From Xiphydria camelus (Eukaryota > Arthropoda > Insecta > Hymenoptera > Xiphydriidae), in contig OY783193.1 of the NCBI GenBank assembly GCA_963678675.1, positions 21,631,309 through 21,695,308 on the forward strand: a stretch of DNA of 64,000 bases. Direction: 5' to 3'. The position numbers were made by a program, and so were the translations under genes. Positions 1 to 10,827 of this stretch are shown here, piece by piece. Below the pieces are notes generated by a model, which was not told the origin of the DNA, searched no databases, and saw nothing but the letters and a program-made list of their open reading frames with translations. Each line of letters begins with the position of its first letter. The first letter of the stretch is position 1.

Positions 1-179
1 TGCACACCAATTGCCTTTTAGTTTTAATAGACGAACTTGTCTACGACGAGTCTCTATTATCGATCGCTGGCTCCTACCACGAACAGTTCATAAAAGGTGT
101 TTACCTTGAAAGAAGTAAAAGTTATTTAACGCTGGAATAGTTGAATGAAACGAGAAGCGCGTATTGCAATTAATGTACC

Positions 180-640
180 GTGGGTAATAGGCGCTCGGTG
201 ACAAGCCTGACATTCTCCGATGTCCATCGAGTCATCTTTTTACGGACAGGACACGAGCTAGATCCTCTTCGGTTGCACCTGTACGAAATGACATATCAGA
301 AAATCGTGAGTCTTACAATTAATATACCTGGAAGTTGAAGCAACAGGATTGCCGTACCTTTGGTCCAATATTGAAAATAAATCTTCTCAAAGCTGAATAC
401 GACTTGGGCATGTTTCAGCGTACAATTAGCTAGATCCAGCTCGACGAATGAACTATTCCGACTGGTTTTTGGAACGGCAAGTGGACGATCCCTCGTTCGT
501 CAGAAGATTTTGTTCACAGATGAATCGAAATTCTGCAACGAAGGATTAGTGAATAATCACAACGCCCACTATTGGTCCGTGAGAAATCCTCACTGGGTAG
601 AAGAAGTCGAAGGCGATGGAGTGGAGGCGATGAACTAAAA
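180..640 (+). pseudogene. Decayed Tc1/mariner-type DDE transposase
   Basis: Around 507-620 the frame reads ILFTDESKFCNEG, then HNAHYWSVRNPHW, the segment around the second catalytic Asp of a Tc1/mariner-like (IS630 superfamily) transposase. The piece just upstream (about 448-505, RMNYSDWFLERQ) is in another frame, so one base has been lost near 505. An N-terminal helix-turn-helix remnant (DVHRVIFLRT, then LHLYEM) lies at about 220-295. No intact ORF joins these parts and no terminal repeats are evident. The N-terminal part recurs at 44330-44460. The family call is confident; the clade is not resolved. Confidence 0.7.
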
Positions 641-1205
641 ATAAAATAAAATTTAGTCTATAAATCGACACTTGTAGTAGGAAGGCAGAGGGCAAGCACC
701 GATGAGAAAAAATATAAATAAAGTATTATAGTTACCCCGATATTGTAGTTACTCCGATGTTTTTGTTCTTCTCCCACGACTTGGATTCTCCAATATGTAG
801 AAAGATTAATTCCGCTTAGTCCTCAAAGAGTTCGTCCAGTCCTCAGTGCAATGCTGAAAGAAAAAAAGAAGTGACCACAAAAAGATATGTATTCTTTACA
901 GGTTATCAAAATGAGGTTAAATGAAGTAATTCAGAAATTAACTTATCTGATTGCATTTCGACTCCTTTTCTGTTGTCTATGTTCGATGAATGACTATAGA
1001 AAAATAGCACGGCTTCTATTTATTAATAATAAAAACACAAACAGCTGTCACATTTTTCGGAGCACCCATCACCTACACTAAAAGTTAGCCGATGTTTTTC
1101 AAATTGATACGTCTCTTTGGTTTGTGTCCGGGCTATCGGGGTTTAAGTCCGGGCTAACGAAGTTACCATTAAATTAGGTACAGGAATCATCGGTATCTCC
1201 TAAGC
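641..1205. other. Unassigned AT-rich stretch
   Basis: No coding region is supported; the 64-codon ORF at 887-1081 has no recognisable motif. A decamer GTCCGGGCTA occurs twice (about 1125-1165), otherwise nothing stands out. Confidence 0.4.
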
Positions 1206-1212
1206 GCCGAGC

Positions 1213-1319
1213 GATATGCAACCCATTTGCTGGCGTGTATAGTGCGACTGACCCTGTATGTCTGTTGTTACATACAATCTGTCCCTTTCAATACACGCCA
1301 GCGTAGCACATTGCATATC
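1213..1319. repeat. Imperfect inverted repeat with TGGCGTGTA arms
   Basis: The left arm starts GATATGCAA and contains GCTGGCGTGTA; the right arm contains TACACGCCAGC and ends TTGCATATC. Arms are about 25-30 bases around a spacer of about 50. It may be a small MITE or a remnant of one; no target duplication was found. Confidence 0.55.
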
Positions 1320-1337
1320 GGTTGGCGCCATCGGATC

Positions 1338-1421
1338 CAAGATGGTTCCCTAAAATTCCAATATGGATCCCTAAAATTCCAATATGGTTCCCTAAAATTC
1401 CAAGATGGTTCCCTAAAATTC
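1338..1421 (+). repeat. Tandem repeat, 21 bp x 4
   Basis: Four consecutive copies of a 21-bp unit of the form CAAKATGGWTCCCTAAAATTC, with single-base differences between copies. The unit is a multiple of three and so produces spurious ORFs on both strands; there is no reason to think it is translated. Confidence 0.9.
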
Positions 1422-1446
1422 GGTGATAATACCGACAGCCGGTACT

Positions 1447-1499
1447 CGAACCAAATAGCAGAGATTTGAACCAAATAGCAGGGACACGAACCAAATAGA
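1447..1499 (+). repeat. Short tandem repeat, GAACCAAATAG x 3
   Basis: Three copies of GAACCAAATAG spaced about 21 bases apart directly follow the 21-bp array. The equal spacing suggests that both arrays arose from one slippage-prone tract. Confidence 0.75.
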
Positions 1500-1528
1500 C
1501 GTTTCAGTCCGAAAAATATCGGTCATAT

Positions 1529-2897
1529 CAATAGTGGTGAATGTGACAGACGCTCTGACAGCTAGCTATTATCAAATCGTTTTGATTTTTTAAAAATAAT
1601 CAAGATAGTGCACGGAAGCAGTGTAATTTTTCTCTGGTTGCTGGTGCATGAAGAGCAGGAAAGGAGACATCTGTATCTCGGAAGAAGTGGCATCAGATAA
1701 GTTACTTCCTAACTGACTGTCTTAACCTCATTTTCATCCCTTATACAGAACAAATATCTTTGTGGTTATTCTATTTTTTGTTTTCAGCGCCATACGAGAA
1801 CGGGACGGATTGATGGAAATTTGATTTTTCTTCGCAGTCAAAAATCAACCTAGGTAGAAAAGAATTCTCTAGAATTGCGGTACAATGCCACGGCATGAAT
1901 ATCAGGTTCTAACGACATGACATGCTTCGACAAGGTCTGTATCAACTTTAGCGTTATATTGGGGGCACTGCACTAATCCTGTGGCACATTTTTCTATCTG
2001 GGAAAGCATATTATTATGGTAGTACAGCTGTACAGCGTTCCGATAATATACCGTCTTCCCGTACTGACAGTATACATGCATTTTTTTTTACCTCTAATAT
2101 ATGCCGGAATTAAAAATCTCTAGAACTCTGCGGTACAATGCCACGGTAGGAATATCAAATTCTACCGACATGACATGCTTCGACAAGGTCTGTATCAACT
2201 TTAGCATTATATTGGGGGCACTGCACTAATCCTGTGGCACATTTTTCTATCTGGGAAAGCCGTGGTAGAAAAATAGGAGATACGATAGAATTGGATTACA
2301 ATAATGAAGTAATTATTTTATTATCTTTTCTTTATCGATATATTCCCCCTTTCGTATTATCAAAAGTTCCAATTATATATTATCGGAACGCTGTACAGCT
2401 GTACTACCATAATAATATGCTTTCCCAGATAGAAAAATGTTCCACAGGATTAGTGCAGTGCCCCCAATATACCGCTAAAGATGATACAGACCTTGTCGAA
2501 GCATCTCATGTCGGTAGATCCTGATATTCATACCGTGGCATTGTACCGCAATTCTAGAGAATTCTTTTCTACCTAGGTTGACTTCTGACTGCGAAGAAAA
2601 ATCAAATTTCCATCAATCCGTCCCATTCTCGTATGGCGCTGAAAACAAAAAATAGAATAACCACAAAGATATTTGTTCTGCATAAGGGATGAAAATGAGG
2701 TTAAGACAGTCAGTTAGGAAGTAACTTATCTGATGCCACTTCTTCCGAGATACAGATGTCTCCTTTCCTGCTCTTCATGCACCAGCAACCAGAGAAAAAT
2801 TACACTGCTTCCGTGCACTATCTTGATTATTAAAAAAAAATCCAAACGATTTGATAATAGCTAGCTGTCAGAGCGTCTGTCACATTCACCACTATTG
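1529..2897. mobile_element. Foldback element with ~380-bp arms
   Basis: The left arm (1529 to about 1915) begins CAATAGTGGTGAATGTGACA and the right arm (about 2520-2897) is its near-perfect reverse complement. The interior holds a second inverted motif, CCCAGATAGAAAAATG, and a palindromic segment containing GTACAGCTGTAC. No transposase is encoded; the 96-codon ORF at 2234-2524 is an accident of the repeat. A second copy lies at 43561-44293, and arm-related sequence recurs at 11186-11600. This is a non-autonomous element of unassigned superfamily. Confidence 0.8.
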
Positions 2898-5095
2898 ACA
2901 TTCACTACTCCGATTACACTGAATTTTTACTTTTTATTAACAAGCGCGTCCGAGGATCGAAAAAATGCGAGGGAAATCGTTTCGCGAATGGAAATATTTT
3001 ATTAATTTTGAAAAACAACTAAACATTCAAGGAATATATTCTCTCACACACTCTCACATACATTTTTGATGGCGTATGCGTATGGCCGCATCTGTATACA
3101 CATTTCCGACTATGGCCCAATACCGCCGAAGACAGGCGGAATTTTTGTGAGATTTTGACATATATATATATCGCCCGAGAAATCGGATTCTCGACTTTCG
3201 AGGCGCGAGGGGCGTGGCTTCGCGTTGCTAAGGAAAAATATCTGTTAATATGTAACTTACAACATTTACTCTGTTCTCTATCGATAGAGAATAGTCGATT
3301 TATATGGCGTAACTAAGCATAGTTTTGGTTATAACCGTATATTTATTGAGAAAATTCGATGTTAAAATTGAGGGGTGAAGGGGGCTGACATTTGTCCTGT
3401 AAAGGTACGTACAAACCGGGCAACAAAGTGTTGGCAACATGTTGGCAACACGTCGATATCGGTGTTGGCAACATGTTTGCAACTCGTCGGTGGATACTCG
3501 TCGACAGCGTAGCAGTACAGACCAGCCAACAAATGTTGGCAACATGTTGGCAACACGTTCATCCCCACGTGTCTCCCGTCGACTAGCAACAGCGGGCGGT
3601 ATGACATCAAAGAGAATGGTCGCCTGTTGCTGGTATCCGTGTTTCCCATTTCAAATGGGAAAAGTTGACAACATCCTCGCAACATCCACGCAAAAGGGAC
3701 GGAATTTCAGAAAGTCGATTCATACCTCTTTTAATACTTTTAATAGCACATCGATCATAAATAACTCTCCGCGACTATAATATAATTTTTATTGGATTCC
3801 TCGTCTGCTCAGCTACTCCCGCCGTCGCCGCCGCTACGCAAATTTCTTGACAGGATCGTCGCCGCGGCGACGGTAAATTTTCCGACCCACGCACGAAAGT
3901 GGTTAATCGCGTCATCGGCACGGTATGTCAAAATACTGACTGGATCAAATCCTTTCCTTCTCCTTTTTTATTATTATATATTATTATATAAAATAGTTTT
4001 TTAATAAATGCGTGGATAAAACCATGTCGCCGAAAACCCCGGCGACCTTGGGACCCGATGCGCGGAGCCAGGTACTTACCCCCCGGGGGTTGGGGAGCAA
4101 AGCTAGTACATACAAATAAATATACTACCGCCCACTTGACACGGCCCGGCAGGGACCACATGTGGCAGGGACCGTCGCGGACGGGGTTCAACGCTTCCGA
4201 TCCTTTCCGTCAAACGACGGGACAGTCATAAAGACTAGAGTCTGTTTTCCGTCGCACACCCTTTCCGGAAAAGGTTAATTAACGGACGAATCGAAATAAG
4301 CCGTTTCCCGCAATATCTATTCTAATAAACAATGTTCCGTCTTTGCGCGACGGACTACGCGCCAAATTAATCTTGCGTGGTGGGTTTAGGATAAATAAAA
4401 TTATACCAATTGGTAAGGGAAAACAAACAATGCATTAACTTTATTTGCGAACTGTTCCGGTCGCTCGCAAGTTTTCAAACTAACTGGTCGCTCTTCGACC
4501 CTGTGGTAATGAGGAACTTTCCCGGATCTAATTTATGGCTTTAACGGCCCGAGGAGTGTCGAATTTCTCCCTCACGCCGGTCTACGGACGAAATGCGAAG
4601 AGCATTTGAGCGAATATACGACAGACAATTTATTAATAATTTATTAATCCATAGTGGTCACACGGAGTCCAGTGGACCCCATGCTAATAAAATATACATT
4701 TTTCTCATGAAAACAGTTTTTTCACTTTATTTTATACGTTCAAAACCGACCTATTTGATTGTACGAGTTTCATGAAAATTAATATCTTGAAACTGTAAAA
4801 TAAATATACCTTTGTCAAAGCTCGTTGTAATACTGTATTCAGATACGAGTTGATGTTGGCAACATCTATGTTGCCAACTTGTTCCGCCTGTTGCCAACCT
4901 GTTGCCAACGTGTTGCCAACATGTTACCAACATGTTGCCAACATGTTACCAACATATGTTGCCAACATGTTGCCAACACTTTGTTGGCCGGTTTGTACGT
5001 ACCTTAAAGATACACGGGTGCTCGCGGCGACAGCGCTAGCGGCGTCGTTCTGACGACTTGAATGAACATGCCGCGAGACACTACCGTTTCTCTTA
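2520..5095. repeat. Left arm of a very large inverted repeat
   Basis: Read 5'->3', the segments 2520-2900, 2901-3399 and 5008-5093 are each found as reverse complements, in reverse order, at 11186-11600, 10832-11183 plus 8215-8368, and 8137-8215. The arm contains ACAAGCGCGTCCGAGGATCG near 2940. It is interrupted by the Harbinger-like element at 3403-5004. Divergence between arms is visible but modest. The paired structure may be a giant foldback element or two inverted copies of one transposon. Confidence 0.75.
3403..5004. mobile_element. Harbinger-like non-autonomous element, TAA target duplication
   Basis: The left end AGGTACGTACAAACCGGGCA and right end GGTTTGTACGTACCT are inverted repeats continuing into CAACAAAGTGTTGGCAAC. 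TAA flanks both sides (3400-3402 and 5005-5007). The inverted arm near 8215-8245 has the unoccupied site with a single TAA. A three-base T-A-A duplication is the habit of PIF/Harbinger elements. Subterminal regions (3428-3560 and 4853-4980) carry many copies of GTTGGCAACA in both orientations. No transposase or Myb-like ORF is visible in the 1.6 kb, so it is a deletion derivative. The GC-rich interior (3800-4300) is unassigned. Confidence 0.8.
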
Positions 5096-5460
5096 ATTTA
5101 CAAATTAACGATTTCGATCTCCCGAATTGACAGCTACCGGGAGATCAGACTTTTGACACTTCTCGCTCAGCTCGTAAGACCGCAACGCTCTCTCCCGAAG
5201 CCAACTCTTAAAGCACCGAGCCAACCACTTCCAGCCAAATGTCAGGGAAAATCAAAAAGTCAAGAGTTTGCCAGAGGACATTCGGTATATGTTGTTACAT
5301 ATATTAACTCGAGACGTTTTGGAATAGTGTTAAGAAATCCTTTTGCATGCACCGCTGAAATTTCGCCCTTACTCGTAAATAAATTTCTAGCACAGCATCG
5401 ATATTTTGCTGCACCTGTATTCTTCTGGGACCTAAGATAATTATAGAAACCCCACACTGA
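5096..5460. repeat. Dispersed repeat fragments
   Basis: A segment at about 5110-5170 has CCCGAATTGACAGCTA and is shared with the elements at 25430 and 49690. The segment 5280-5390 recurs inverted at 30985-31068 and 32158-32180, where a mariner derivative interrupts it. A third piece (5385-5455, with TGCACCTGTATTCTTCTG) recurs at 11920-11970. No gene is supported. Confidence 0.6.
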
Positions 5461-5641
5461 AAAAAATTTTCAGGGAATTGAGCAATAATTCTGGCTGAAC
5501 CAACCAGAATTTCTAGCCACCGTGGCCACAGCCAGAAGTTTTCTTAAGACAGCCAGACGAGTATGGCTAAGCTAATATGTTTAAAGTAACAATATCGTGA
5601 TGTTTGTGTCAAGCTGCGCTGTACTGTTGAGCCAGTTATTT

Positions 5642-5834
5642 ATTCTGATTGATTTAGACGTGCAGTATGCCTACGTAAGCTGTACCGTATCGCTAAATTG
5701 CACGGAAATTCTGGTTCATCTAGACAAGCAGTATAGCTGTGTCAGCTATACCGTATTGCTAAATTGCGCGGGAATTTTGATTCGTTTAGACAAGCAGTAT
5801 AGCTGTGTCAGCTATACCGTATTGCTAAATTGCA
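5642..5834 (+). repeat. Tandem repeat, about 66 bp x 3
   Basis: Three units ending in GTATTGCTAAATTGC-type sequence, each with AGCTATACCGTATTGCTAAA. The last two copies are nearly identical and the first is diverged. The apparent 80-codon ORF over it (5597-5839) is caused by the near-codon-multiple period. Confidence 0.85.
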
Positions 5835-5842
5835 AGTAGGAT

Positions 5843-6150
5843 TTTGCAAAAAGGGGGCGCGCACGCCTATCCTGCCGCCTGCCAACCCGCCTACTGGTGT
5901 CGGTTTTTTTTTTCCAACCCTTCCGGGATTCGATTTTTTTTTTTTTTTTTTTATAGAAGGGGAAATGCATTTACGCACCATCCCCAGGTTTGGCTAGAAA
6001 TCCGGAGGTGTGTGGAGCTCGGGTGATCCCGCGACGAGAAAGTGCAATGTCGCGGGGCCCACACCGGGATTCGAACCTGCGTTCCTTAGATGAGATGCTT
6101 CGAGACTGGGAATGCTCGCATTCTACCAATTGCGCCACTGACTCTTCAAG
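5843..6150 (-). mobile_element. tRNA-derived SINE, copy 1
   Basis: On the minus strand the head (6150 to about 6058) has a pol III A box, TGGCGCAATTGG (6137-6126), and a B box, GGTTCGAATCC (6077-6067), in tRNA-like spacing. The body continues through a poly-A stretch (a long T-run at 5936-5953 on the plus strand) to a conserved tail that appears as GTAGGATTTTGCAAAA on the plus strand. A second copy with the same head, middle and tail lies at 50107-50335. The shared body outside the tRNA-like head argues for a SINE rather than a tRNA gene. The original tRNA identity cannot be fixed by eye. Confidence 0.8.
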
Positions 6151-6269
6151 TGGTCTTAGGTAAAACAGGCCTTTTTATATAATGCAACACTGAGATATCT
6201 CGGCAAAAATATTTAAATAAATATTTAATTTGCTATCGGGGTACCGACTCGACTTCTACCGGTATTTCG

Positions 6270-6605
6270 TATGCCTCGGGTACAGAACCGCACAGTTGCA
6301 GGGACCTCTTCGGCCGGGCTTGGTCGGTATTCGAGCCACTTTTACCGGTAGAAGTCGAGTCGGTAGTTAGAGTTGGTGTCAATTCGGGAGATCGAAGCGT
6401 CTAATCTCGAAATCGTGAATTTGTGAATAATGGAAATTACTCACCATAATTCACAAATCCACGATTTCGAAGTTAGACGCTTCGATCTCCCGAATTGACA
6501 CCAACTCTAACTACCGACTCGACTTCTACCGGTAAAAATTGCTCGAATACCGACCAAGCCCGGCCGAAGGGGTCCCTGCAACTGTGTGGAACTGCGCGAG
6601 GCATC
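6270..6605. mobile_element. Palindromic MITE with ACCGGTAGAAGTCGAG arms, copy 1
   Basis: Arms of about 165 bases meet near 6440. They contain CAGTTGCAGGGACC, a TTGGTCGGTATTCGAGC-type stretch, ACCGGTAGAAGTCGAGTCGG and GATCGAAGCGTCTAA, followed by the reverse complement. There is no coding capacity. Related copies are at 22683-22975 and 49385-49545 (continued at 49915-49985), and a start fragment at 43497-43540. An extra partial arm (6238-6265) precedes it. Confidence 0.85.
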
Positions 6606-6962
6606 CAGTATAGTCCACCCAGCCATACCGTTCAGTCACACTACACATAAGTTTACAGTTGGTGTAAACATACGTTTTATAGTCCAGCTAACTATACCTA
6701 TATACCTATATTACGTATAATCATACAGTTGGGGTAAGAATACATCATCTGCTTAGGATAACCTTTCTAGTATATTAAGCAATCAGATGCCATATTGCTG
6801 CATCAAACATATCTGTTAGCAATACTTGGACTGCTAACATAGCAATGCTGTATCTCAAATACAACTAATAGAATTACTAAAATAAAAATATTTTTAGGGG
6901 GGAATGGCTAGAAAGTCTCAGCCAGAAATGTATTGCTGTTAAAACTAAAGATTTTTTTCAGT
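6606..6962. other. Unassigned AT-rich spacer
   Basis: Several short related motifs occur (TATAGTCCAGCTAACTATA and similar), suggesting degenerate inverted repeats, but no ORF or RNA gene is supported. Confidence 0.4.
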
Positions 6963-7430
6963 GCATATAATTCAGCCCTGACAACTACAATCTTATTGAG
7001 CTGTACCTTATCGAGGAGATCTTTCGACGTAATGATTCCGAAACTTTTCTATGATGTTTTGCAACATTCACGAATTTATCGAGAAATATATATTTCTAAC
7101 ATATACGGTAGTGTTCACGAATATTGTAAAATATCGCAGAAATGTTACAGAAAATTTATGATATTTTGTAATTTCCATCGTTACACTAGAGGTGAAGAAG
7201 AGATGAAATAGAAGTGAGGTACACGTACACTTCACGTTTGACAGGTCGGTATATAAATTGGAACTTGTGTGTGATAGTATAATACAAAAGAGGAAATGTA
7301 TCGATAAAGAAAAAATAATAATAAAGTAGTTACTCCATTATTGTAATCCAATAACATTGTATTACTTATTTTTCTGCCACGACTTTAATTGCTGATAGTG
7401 AAGAAAAATCAAATTTATTGATTGATCCAT
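6963..7430. repeat. Dispersed repeat also at 11978 and 28710
   Basis: The segment from ATTCAGCCCTGACAA to the TCACGTTTGACAGGTCGG motif and on to a GGAACTTGTGATAG-type block is repeated directly at 11978-12355 and, in part, at 28710-29040. The last 180 bases (7250-7430) are also inverted at 7990-8137, making a hairpin around the GC-rich loop 7431-7989. The 92-codon ORF over it is not supported, because homologous copies do not keep the frame. Confidence 0.7.
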
Positions 7431-7989
7431 CCACTATTGTTCGCGCCAAAGCTGCGCGACCGATAGCGTAGTCATTGGCTAGATTCCCGTCGGCCTACGT
7501 GGCACTTCGCAAGTCTCGCGCCACGTAGACTTCTCCACTCTTGCGTCCGAACCGTGAATCGAACGAGTCGTTACGTAACGTGTGATCGCGTTCGTTTTCT
7601 CTTGTACTCGCGATTTCCGACCGACGTGCTCGACAATAATCGCGGTGCATCGCATATACGGATTTATTGTGTGTTCGCTACGTACGATCGAAACGTACTT
7701 CGGATTCAGCGCCGTGCGTCGCGCGTAATTGCGCTTTCGGATACACTGACTACTGCCGTCCGACACGTACTCCGGAGTAGTCGAGTATCGCGTAGTTGCG
7801 CTTCCGCGTGTGCTCTTTTCGGTTCGGCGTAGCCATTAAATTCTGTGCACCTCGAATAGGCTGAACATTGCGGATTTCTCAACTAGTTCGTAAGAGTTTC
7901 TGTACGCTCGTGCGCTCTAGGAGTATTCGATTTTCTCGCGTTGCCAAAACCGGACCGGTCCGTATTTTCTTCTTTCTAACAAAACAACT
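7431..7989. other. CpG-rich unassigned segment inside a hairpin
   Basis: This 560-base loop between inverted arms is clearly richer in G+C and CpG than its AT-rich surroundings and is not repeated elsewhere in the window. ORFs occur on both strands (7554-7832 plus, 7479-7766 minus), but they are Arg/Ser-rich with no motif, as expected of CpG-rich non-coding DNA. It may be captured host sequence or the internal region of an element. Function unknown. Confidence 0.4.
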
Positions 7990-8372
7990 ATCAACAATCA
8001 AAGTCGTGGCAGAAAAATAATGAATATAATTGAATTGGATTAAAATAATGGAGTAACTACTTTATTATTATTTTTTCTTCATCGATATATTTCCTTTTTC
8101 GTATTATACTATCACAAGTTCCAATCAAGAGACCCGATAGTGTCTCGCGGCATGTTCATTCAAGTAGTTCGTCAGAACGACGCCGATAGCGCTGTCGCAG
8201 CTAGCAAGCACCCGTGTATCTTTACAGGAAAAATGTCTGCCCCCTTCAACCCTCAAATTTTACATCGAATTTGCTCAATAAATATACGGTTATAACCAAG
8301 ACTGTGCTTAGTTACGCCATATAAATCGACTATTCTCTATTGATAGAGACCAGAATAAATGTTATAAGTTAA

Positions 8373-10827
8373 GCCCGCTACAGACTATGCGCGATGCGTG
8401 ATGCGCGATGCGCGATGCGCGATGCGTGATTCGCGGCAGTTCGTTGTAGTTCGTAGCAATTCGTAAACAGAGCCATACAGACTATGCGCGATGCGCGATG
8501 CGCGGTGCGTGATTCGCGGCAGTTCGTTATAGTTCGTAGTATTTCTGCTTGCATTGTTTCAGTTACCAGTTCTAAAATTATGCTAATTTTGTATGTACTT
8601 ACATTATGTATGAAAAAGTGAAAAACATAATACTATGATTTGAATACATATTAAGGAGGATCGACTGTTTCTTTGGAGTCAAAAATGTGTTTGAAAAAAA
8701 TGTTTTCACAGCGAGATCTGAAACGTTATGTAATAATAATTAAATGAATTATGAACCCATTTTATGCATCGTTCATGCCAAAAATCATTAGTAAATAAAA
8801 TATTGGAAAATTTATGGCGGACTATTAAAGTGTCAATGACTCCGGAATCGTCGTCAGAGGCTTCTTGTCCAACATTTTAAAGAAAAATAAAAAATTACAA
8901 ATAATCTGTAAAAACCTATCAAAACAACTCATAGAGAATGCTGAAGACATAAAACATTTATTCGATTGATAATTCAGTATCATGGATATATGATTATAGT
9001 TTAAACATTTTTTATTGTGCGTTGCAATTTTCATTGTATTCTTGGCAACGTTGTACTCAGCGATATTTTATATTGGCTGCAGTGACGCGTGAACTACAGT
9101 GGCCAGCTATGGCGGATGACGCGAGAATGCAGCAAAGCCGGTATAAAGTCAAATTTTGTCAAAAAAGAAAAATAGTTGTATAAGTAAAGGCATGATTTCG
9201 TTTCATCAATCATTCAACTTGGATAAAGATTTTAGGGACAATATTTTTTTTATCATTCCGAATCTTTCAAATTTCGCGCTCAGTTTGAATAGAGGCCAGG
9301 TAAGATTCGGTCTTTCAGCTTTACAACTGTTTCGCTGCCGTGTTGCCAAGTCTCTCACCGTTAATATGGCGTGCTAATGGTTTGCGAAGTAAAAACGAAT
9401 TTCATGATAATATTACGTTGCAACCATACGGTAAAATCTAATTTACTTATTTTTTATATAATCCTTAATATTTCATCTGTCAAATTACTAGTCTTTCAAA
9501 GTCTAAAGTTAACGGAATGTGTGTTAAAGTCAGTGATAATATACCTTAGTACAATCGTCTCCCATGAGGCGATATGTTAAAAGTGGTCAACTTTAGAATA
9601 AAATAACGAAGAAACTAGTCGGTCTATATTGCTCAAATTTTCGTATTAGGTGTGTAAAGTATTCGTGTATATCATATAAAAAAATTAGGGCTGTAAGTTG
9701 GTTTTCGTCTAATAGTCGAACCTCCTTAATAGTCTTCAAATTATACTTCCATTGCTTCATCCTCATCGTAATTAATCACAATATCGCTTCCATTTTTTTA
9801 CATCCATCTCAACGCATGAAAGTGTTGTTGGGTTCCGCCAATAATTGCAGATGGAAGAATCGTCGCAATTTAGTGAAAATACTCTGCGTCAAGGATAAGC
9901 GGAAGTGAGATTTACAGCTTCGAAAGTTTTCCCTGTAGGAAAAAGACAAGGCTCCTTGAAAGGGGTTTTAGCGTAGGAGTCCGCTCCGTAATAAAAAAAA
10001 AAGACATCGGTGGAGGCATTAAGGGTGCGCACCGAAGGGCACGGGTTCATACATCGACTGTTTGGTTATCACATGTTCGGAAAAAAAACCCAGTAAGAAT
10101 GTTTTTCCCCTTTCTCTGTACTTTCGAGAAAGAGCCATGAAATTGTCCCTTCCGGACAGGCAAAAATAAGAATACAAAGTGTTTCGTGAATCTTCGATAA
10201 GTCTACCGCGAGCATTATGTTCCCACGGCGCCGATCGGCCGGCCTGCGACAAATCGTCGGCGAATTATTTTGTTGCGATGTTTTCTCGAAAGTCAGAGCC
10301 GTCACTTTCAAAACAGAAACATAAATGAGCCTCGGACTCTGCCACCCGAAGGTGACCTGCGGAGGATTACCTACAGCCCCTCAACCAACGGAAAATTCCT
10401 GCAAACAAAATAGCGCGAATAAAGAATGGACAAATTAACTATGAACACAGCTCGTACTTCAACGAAACAGCGGTTGATGCGCAGCCTTTGATATTCGTCC
10501 ATTTACCGCCTCCAAGAGCGAATCACTGCGCATCACTGCGCATCACTGCGAACCACACGAACCATGCTGTTTACGAATCGATTTTTAACGAACAAGTCCC
10601 TACACACTATTCACGATCTGCCGCGAATCACGCATCGCGCATCGCGCATCATGCATCGCGCATAGTTTATAGCGAGTTGGCCAAGAACGAATCACTGCGA
10701 ATCACTGCGAACCACACGAATCATGTTGTTTACGAATCGATTTTTAACGAATAAGTCCCTACACACTATGCACGAAATCACGTATCGCGCATCGCGCATT
10801 ACGCATCGCGCATAGTCTGCAGCGGGC
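8373..10827. mobile_element. piggyBac-like element flanked by TTAA
   Basis: TTAA stands at 8369-8372 and 10828-10831. The ends are inverted: GCCCGCTACAGACTATGCGC at the left, and the complement of GCCCGCTGCAGACTATGCGC at the right. The opposite arm of the large inverted repeat (near 3245-3262) lacks the insert, showing a clean TTAA-type insertion. Subterminal blocks at both ends repeat GCGCGATGCG and ATCACTGCG motifs. The 2.4-kb interior has no ORF with a recognisable DDE transposase, so the element is probably non-autonomous. TTAA use fits piggyBac; Kolobok elements share it. Confidence 0.75.
10505..10800 (+). repeat. Tandem duplication, two units of ~180 bp, at the right end of the TTAA element
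   Basis: Two copies of a block containing GAACCACACGAA, GTTTACGAATCGATTTTTAA and AAGTCCCTACACACTAT follow each other (about 10505-10675 and 10686-10800). Each ends in a run of CGCGCATCGCGCAT. The matching left terminus (8373-8535) has a similar doubled block. Subterminal repetition of this kind often holds transposase binding sites; that role is inferred. Confidence 0.75.

Noticed and set aside
2234..2524. A 96-codon ORF with a near-identical 114-codon partner at 43573-43917
   Set aside because: Similarity comes from the foldback element; the frames run on opposite strands of the palindromic repeat and have no motif.
6058..6150. A tRNA gene on the minus strand
   Set aside because: A and B boxes are present, but acceptor-stem pairing is not clear, and the same non-tRNA body follows in a second copy at 50107-50335, so it is a SINE head.
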